A DNA stretch of 10,664 nt, taken from positions 48,533 to 59,196 of the forward strand of contig PATZ01000007.1 in the NCBI GenBank assembly GCA_002712575.1, read 5' to 3'. This DNA comes from Methanobacteriota archaeon. Lineage in GTDB: Archaea; Thermoplasmatota; Poseidoniia; Poseidoniales; Thalassarchaeaceae. The position numbers and the translations under genes are program-made. Below are positions 7,025 to 10,664 of this stretch, piece after piece. Below the pieces are notes generated by a model. It did not search any database. It was not told the DNA's origin and saw only the letters and a list, made by a program, of their open reading frames with translations. Every line of letters begins with the position of its first letter. Position 1 is the first letter of the stretch.

Positions 7025-7029
7025 GGTGA
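7023..7029 (+). promoter_or_regulatory. atpF: Ribosome-binding site of atpF overlapping the atpC stop
   Basis: GAGGTGA begins inside the TGA stop of atpC and ends 5 bases before the GTG at 7035. It decides that GTG, not the earlier in-frame GTG at 7026 that lies within the site, as the atpF start. Confidence 0.7.
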
Positions 7030-7034
7030 ATTAT

Positions 7035-7334
7035 GTGGAAATAGCAGTTGTTGGATCTCTTGACTTCACCCTTGGATTCCAGTTGGCGGGAGTTTTGAGA
7101 TTATATAATCCAAAAGATACCGAAGAGACGATTTCAATAATGAAGGATCTCTTAAATAAAAAAGAAATAGGAGTAATTGTCATTGACAACTCCGATTTAT
7201 TAGAACTCCCTGAAAGATTACGAATACAACTTTCAGAGAGCATTACTCCCACAGTATTGGGAATAGGTACAGAAGAGGATAATACCCTCAGAGAGTCGAT
7301 CAAATCGGCACTAGGAGTCGATTTGTGGAAATAA
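7035..7334 (+). CDS. atpF: A-type ATP synthase subunit F (central shaft)
   Basis: A 99-residue soluble CheY-like alpha/beta protein bound to the central shaft, where F subunits modulate rotation and ATPase activity. Translated from the GTG at 7035 it begins [20 protein letters not shown], which fits the family start (a hydrophobic strand, then G..DF.LGF.LAG). A second core strand, GVIVIDNS, follows near residue 53, and the C-terminus is a helix. Length is typical (about 100). An upstream in-frame GTG at 7026 would add three residues but lies within the Shine-Dalgarno site. The stop at 7332-7334 lies 35 bp before the preferred atpA start. Confidence 0.93.
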   Translation: MEIAVVGSLDFTLGFQLAGVLRLYNPKDTEETISIMKDLLNKKEIGVIVIDNSDLLELPERLRIQLSESITPTVLGIGTEEDNTLRESIKSALGVDLWK

Positions 7335-7354
7335 ATCCTAGAAAAAAAATAAAT

Positions 7355-7362
7355 GGAAGTGA
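7355..7362 (+). promoter_or_regulatory. atpA: Ribosome-binding site deciding the atpA start
   Basis: GGAAGTGA is 7 bases before the ATG at 7370. The longer frame would begin at a GTG (7325) inside the end of atpF, with no comparable site in front. Confidence 0.6.
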
Positions 7363-7369
7363 ATTAAAA

Positions 7370-9112
7370 ATGAGTAAAGAAAAAGGAGTAATTTATCGTA
7401 TTTCTGGTCCAGTAGTAACAGCAATAGGAATATCGCCAAGGATGTATGAGGTTGTACGAGTAGGAGATGAAGGTTTGATGGGAGAAGTAATTGAGTTGCA
7501 TGGCGACCAATCAGTAATTCAAGTATATGAAGAAACTTCAGGAGTTAGGCCAGGGGAGCCTGTAATAAGGACAGGACAGACATTATCTGTTCAATTAGGA
7601 CCAGGTCTATTGACAAAAATATATGATGGAATACAAAGGCCACTCCCAGAACTTGAGAAAACAATGGGTGTTTTTATCACTAGGGGAGTAGATGCCGACG
7701 GTCTTGATTTGCAGAAAAATTGGCAGTTTAAACCCACTTTAAAAAATGGAGATAGCGTTTCTTCAGGCGATATAATAGGAACAGTACAAGAAACTTCTAC
7801 TATTGAACATAGGGTCATGATACCTCCGGGCATTTCAGGGAAAATAAAGGAAATCAAATCCGGTGAATTCAATGTTACTCAAACGATTTGTACATTAGAT
7901 GATGGAAATGAAATACAAATGATGCAAAAATGGCCAGTAAGAACTCCTCGACCATTCACAAAAAAGCATGCCCCAGAAGTTCCTCTACAAACAGGTCAAA
8001 GGATTCTTGATTTCCTTTTCCCATTGGCAAAAGGAGGTACTGCTGGTATCCCAGGTCCTTTTGGCTCAGGAAAAACAGTTACTCAACAACAATTAGCCAA
8101 GTGGTCTGATGCCGATATTGTGGTGTATATTGGATGTGGAGAGAGAGGTAATGAGATGACTGAAGTTCTTGATGAATTCCCTCATCTAATGGATCCAAAA
8201 ACTGGAGAGGCTCTGATGAATCGAACTACAATGATTGCTAATACTTCTAATATGCCAGTTGCAGCTAGAGAAGCCTCTGTATATACAGGAATAACTATTG
8301 CAGAATATTTCCGAGATATGGGCTATGATGTTGCTCTTATGGCAGACTCCACTAGTCGTTGGGCAGAAGCAATGAGGGAAATCTCATCCAGACTTGAAGA
8401 AATGCCTGGAGAGGAAGGATATCCTGCATACTTATCTAGCCGTTTAGCTGAATTCTATGAAAGAGCCGGTCGTGTAGAGACACTTTCCGGTGGAGATGGA
8501 TCAGTTTCTGTTATTGGTGCAGTTTCTCCGCCTGGTGGGGATATTTCTGAACCAGTCAGTCAAGGAACTCTAAGAATTGTAAAAGTATTCTGGGGTCTAG
8601 ATGCAGGTCTTGCTCGGCAACGTCATTTCCCTGCAATAAATTGGCTTAGTTCATATTCATTATACCCTCCATCATTAGATCAGTGGTATAGAGATAATAT
8701 AAAGACTGATTTCCCTGAAGTAAGGACACAAATAAGCTCACTTTTACAAGTAGAAGCAGAGTTACAAGAAATCGTTCAATTAGTTGGTTCTGATGCGCTT
8801 CCAGTAGACCAACAACTAACTCTGGAAGTTGCTCGTATGATTAGAGAATTTTTCTTACAGCAAAATGCATTCCATGATGTAGATACTTACAGTGATCTAA
8901 AATTGCAATATACAATGGCTAAAGCTATTCTTTCATTCCAGGAAGAATCTAAGAAAGCACTCGCAGGAGGGTCAGCATTAGAAGATGTAGTGAATGTCCC
9001 TGCAAGGACGGATTTAATGAGAGGTAGATTTGAATCTGGTTATGAAGATCGAATAGAACAAATGCTAGAAGAAATGACTAAACAAATTTCTAATACTATG
9101 GAGGCCAACTGA
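7370..9112 (+). CDS. atpA: A-type ATP synthase catalytic subunit A
   Basis: The 580-residue catalytic subunit; three copies alternate with B in the soluble head and bind and convert ADP/ATP. It begins [16 protein letters not shown], the usual beta-barrel start. The A/V-specific non-homologous region lies at about 110-190. The P-loop GPFGSGKT is at 229-236. CGERGNEM from about residue 256 carries the catalytic glutamate, and the [10 protein letters not shown] segment is near 325-335, with GEEGYPAYL downstream. All key residues are present. The P-loop is not interrupted, so there is no intein at the site where some archaeal A subunits have one. A 15-residue extension back to GTG 7325 would overlap atpF by 10 bp; the ATG has the better ribosome-binding site and N-terminus. 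The gap to atpB is 12 bp. Confidence 0.98.
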   Translation: MSKEKGVIYRISGPVVTAIGISPRMYEVVRVGDEGLMGEVIELHGDQSVIQVYEETSGVRPGEPVIRTGQTLSVQLGPGLLTKIYDGIQRPLPELEKTMGVFITRGVDADGLDLQKNWQFKPTLKNGDSVSSGDIIGTVQETSTIEHRVMIPPGISGKIKEIKSGEFNVTQTICTLDDGNEIQMMQKWPVRTPRPFTKKHAPEVPLQTGQRILDFLFPLAKGGTAGIPGPFGSGKTVTQQQLAKWSDADIVVYIGCGERGNEMTEVLDEFPHLMDPKTGEALMNRTTMIANTSNMPVAAREASVYTGITIAEYFRDMGYDVALMADSTSRWAEAMREISSRLEEMPGEEGYPAYLSSRLAEFYERAGRVETLSGGDGSVSVIGAVSPPGGDISEPVSQGTLRIVKVFWGLDAGLARQRHFPAINWLSSYSLYPPSLDQWYRDNIKTDFPEVRTQISSLLQVEAELQEIVQLVGSDALPVDQQLTLEVARMIREFFLQQNAFHDVDTYSDLKLQYTMAKAILSFQEESKKALAGGSALEDVVNVPARTDLMRGRFESGYEDRIEQMLEEMTKQISNTMEAN

Positions 9113-9119
9113 GGAGTGA
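9111..9119 (+). promoter_or_regulatory. atpB: Ribosome-binding site of atpB overlapping the atpA stop
   Basis: GAGGAGTGA begins within the TGA stop of atpA and ends 5 bases before the ATG at 9125. It covers the in-frame GTG at 9116, which makes that codon an unlikely start. Confidence 0.7.
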
Positions 9120-9124
9120 TAAAA

Positions 9125-10510
9125 ATGACTGGAAAAGAATATAGAACAATTACTGATGTAAAAGGACCCTTAGTGTTCTTGAATAAGACTGAACCCGTTG
9201 CATTTGGAGAAATCGTTGAACTACGGCTCTCCGATGGTACTTTGAAAAATGGACAGGTTCTAGATACTTCTGATGATCAAGTTATTGTACAAGTTTTCGA
9301 AGGGACTGCTTCAATAGATAAACAAACAGGTATTAAATTTCTTGGAGATGTATTCAAATTACCTGTCAGTAAGGATATGATCGGCAGAATTCTGGATGGT
9401 GCAGGAAGGCCTAGAGATGGTGGGCCATCTATAGTTGCTGACGATATGGCAGATATCATTGGTGCTGCCATAAATCCTTACTCAAGACAAAGCCCATCTT
9501 CTTTTATCCAAACAGGGATATCGGCTATAGATGCTTGTACTTCACTGGTTAGGGGACAAAAATTGCCTATATTCAGTGCATCGGGATTGCCGCATAATGA
9601 TATTGCACTACAAATTGCTAGACAGGCAAAATTAGTGGATAGCGATGATGATTTCGTAGTAGTATTCTGTGCAATGGGAATTACAGCAGAAGAATACAAT
9701 TTCTTCGTCCATGATTTAGAAAGAACAGGGGCTCTTGAAAATGCATGTTTGTTCGTCAATCTTGCAGATGATCCTGCTGTTGAGAGATTAATCACTCCTA
9801 GGTTGGCATTAACTGCTGCAGAATATCTAGCATTTGAGCATGATTATCATGTTCTAGTCATATACACAGACATGACAAACTATTGTGAATCACTACGTCA
9901 AATTGGTGCAGCACGTGAAGAAGTTCCGGGAAGACGAGGATATCCTGGTTATATGTATACGGATCTAGCAATGCTATATGAGCGTGCAGGATTAGTTAAG
10001 GGGAAGAAAGGATCAATTACTCAATTTCCTATATTGACAATGCCGGGAGATGATATTACTCATCCAATACCAGATCTTTCAGGATATATTACTGAAGGGC
10101 AAATAGTAATTTCTCGTGAATTACATCAGAAAGGAATTTACCCTCCGATAAATGTTCTCCCATCCCTATCTAGGTTGATGAATGCAGGTATTGGAGATGG
10201 AAAGACACGTGAAGACCATAAATCAGTTTCTGACCAATTATATGCAGCATATGCCCAAGGGAGGGAATTAAGAGGTTTGGTTGCAATTGTAGGTGAAGAC
10301 GCCTTGAATGAAAGAGATCTGCAATTACTCAAGTTTGCTGATATTTTTGAAAATCAATTCCTCAGACAAAGTAGAGATGAAGATCGATCTATAGGAGAAG
10401 GTACGCTTGATTATGCATGGGAGTTACTTTCCAATATAGACACCAAATATCTTGTCCGTCTAGATCAAAAATGGATCGATAAATATCATCCAAATGAGAA
10501 GAAAAAATAA
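9125..10510 (+). CDS. atpB: A-type ATP synthase non-catalytic subunit B
   Basis: The 461-residue regulatory nucleotide-binding subunit that alternates with A in the head. In place of a P-loop it has [10 protein letters not shown] at about 150-159, the standard degenerate form. It is preceded by the family blocks [20 protein letters not shown] (117-136) and [10 protein letters not shown]. Further on, [20 protein letters not shown] and the [19 protein letters not shown] segment are nearly invariant in B subunits. Length is typical (about 460). Start is ATG 9125 with GAGGAGTGA in front; a GTG at 9116 would add three residues and is less likely. It is followed 29 bp later by atpD. Confidence 0.98.
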   Translation: MTGKEYRTITDVKGPLVFLNKTEPVAFGEIVELRLSDGTLKNGQVLDTSDDQVIVQVFEGTASIDKQTGIKFLGDVFKLPVSKDMIGRILDGAGRPRDGGPSIVADDMADIIGAAINPYSRQSPSSFIQTGISAIDACTSLVRGQKLPIFSASGLPHNDIALQIARQAKLVDSDDDFVVVFCAMGITAEEYNFFVHDLERTGALENACLFVNLADDPAVERLITPRLALTAAEYLAFEHDYHVLVIYTDMTNYCESLRQIGAAREEVPGRRGYPGYMYTDLAMLYERAGLVKGKKGSITQFPILTMPGDDITHPIPDLSGYITEGQIVISRELHQKGIYPPINVLPSLSRLMNAGIGDGKTREDHKSVSDQLYAAYAQGRELRGLVAIVGEDALNERDLQLLKFADIFENQFLRQSRDEDRSIGEGTLDYAWELLSNIDTKYLVRLDQKWIDKYHPNEKKK

Positions 10511-10539
10511 TTTTTTAAGAAATTTCGGAGTTGAGATAG

Positions 10540-10664
10540 ATGGCATTAGATATTAAGCCCACAAGATCAGAATTAATCAATTTGAAACGTAGGATTAAAC
10601 AAACCTCCAGTGGATATAATCTTCTAAAAATGAAAAGAGATGGTTTATTTTTTGAATTCAGGAC
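10540..10664 (+). CDS. atpD: A-type ATP synthase subunit D (central rotor shaft), 3' partial
   Basis: Only the first 41 codons are inside the window. The N-terminal [15 protein letters not shown] and the [13 protein letters not shown] stretch match the opening of subunit D, a gamma-like coiled-coil shaft that turns inside the A/B head. The ATG has GGAG at 10527-10530 and TTGAG just after it as ribosome-binding site. It follows atpB by 29 bp, its expected place in the H-I-K-E-C-F-A-B-D order. There is no sign of a terminator before it. Confidence 0.95.
   Translation, partial: MALDIKPTRSELINLKRRIKQTSSGYNLLKMKRDGLFFEFR

Noticed and set aside
7035..7333. GTGGAAATA repeated at the start and at the end of atpF
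   Set aside because: A nine-base match, read in different frames at the two sites; most likely chance in AT-rich DNA.
7325..7369. Longer atpA beginning at GTG inside atpF
   Set aside because: It has a poor ribosome-binding context and adds 15 residues with no family match. The ATG at 7370 has GGAAGTGA in front and gives the usual N-terminus.
8054..8080. Possible intein insertion at the atpA P-loop, as in some archaeal A subunits
   Set aside because: The GPFGSGKT codons are continuous and the protein has normal length, so no intein is present.
9478..9795. Antisense open frames within atpB and the other large genes
   Set aside because: They have no ribosome-binding sites or family character and lie opposite strongly conserved coding sequence; they are shadows of the sense genes.

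Overview
The window is AT-rich and tightly packed. It carries an archaeal A-type (A1AO) ATP synthase operon, preceded by three genes of isoprenoid/quinone type. The subunit order H-I-K-E-C-F-A-B-D is the classical euryarchaeal one. The catalytic A subunit has the A-type non-homologous insert, and the rotor subunit is a single-hairpin proteolipid. These features point to a euryarchaeon. A low-GC marine Thermoplasmatota lineage (Marine Group II/III type) fits the composition and gene content, but that placement is inference; no rRNA or other phylogenetic marker is present.

Left part (1-2453): the 3' part of a trans-polyprenyl diphosphate synthase runs into a geranylgeranyl-reductase-family flavoprotein on the + strand. 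A UbiE/MenG-like methyltransferase lies on the - strand, and its 3' end overlaps the end of the reductase gene by 18 bp. By remembered family patterns the synthase resembles the long-chain (IspB/HepB) type. With a prenyl-chain reductase and a quinone-ring methyltransferase beside it, the three genes could make and tailor a menaquinone-type respiratory quinone. Membrane-lipid synthesis remains a valid alternative for the first two.

Divergent promoter region (2454-2587): 134 bp between the methyltransferase and the ATP synthase operon. It has TATA-like AT-rich elements for both directions and an inverted repeat, CATAAA-N5-TTTATG, where a + strand TATA box would be expected.

Right part (2588-10664): atpH, atpI, atpK, atpE, atpC, atpF, atpA and atpB are complete, and the first 41 codons of atpD are present. 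All are on the + strand with short gaps and good Shine-Dalgarno sites. H and E form the peripheral stalks; I and K form the membrane ion channel and rotor ring; C, F and D form the central shaft; A and B form the catalytic head. For atpH, atpK, atpF, atpA, atpB and the methyltransferase I chose an internal start over the longest reading frame, because ribosome-binding sites, promoter spacing or family N-termini favour it.

The window is mainly a conserved housekeeping operon and I see no clear new system. Points worth a second look are the Na+-type residues and the apparent signal peptide of the K subunit, a His-rich linker in subunit I, the palindromic promoter element, and the possible quinone-gene cluster next to the ATP synthase.
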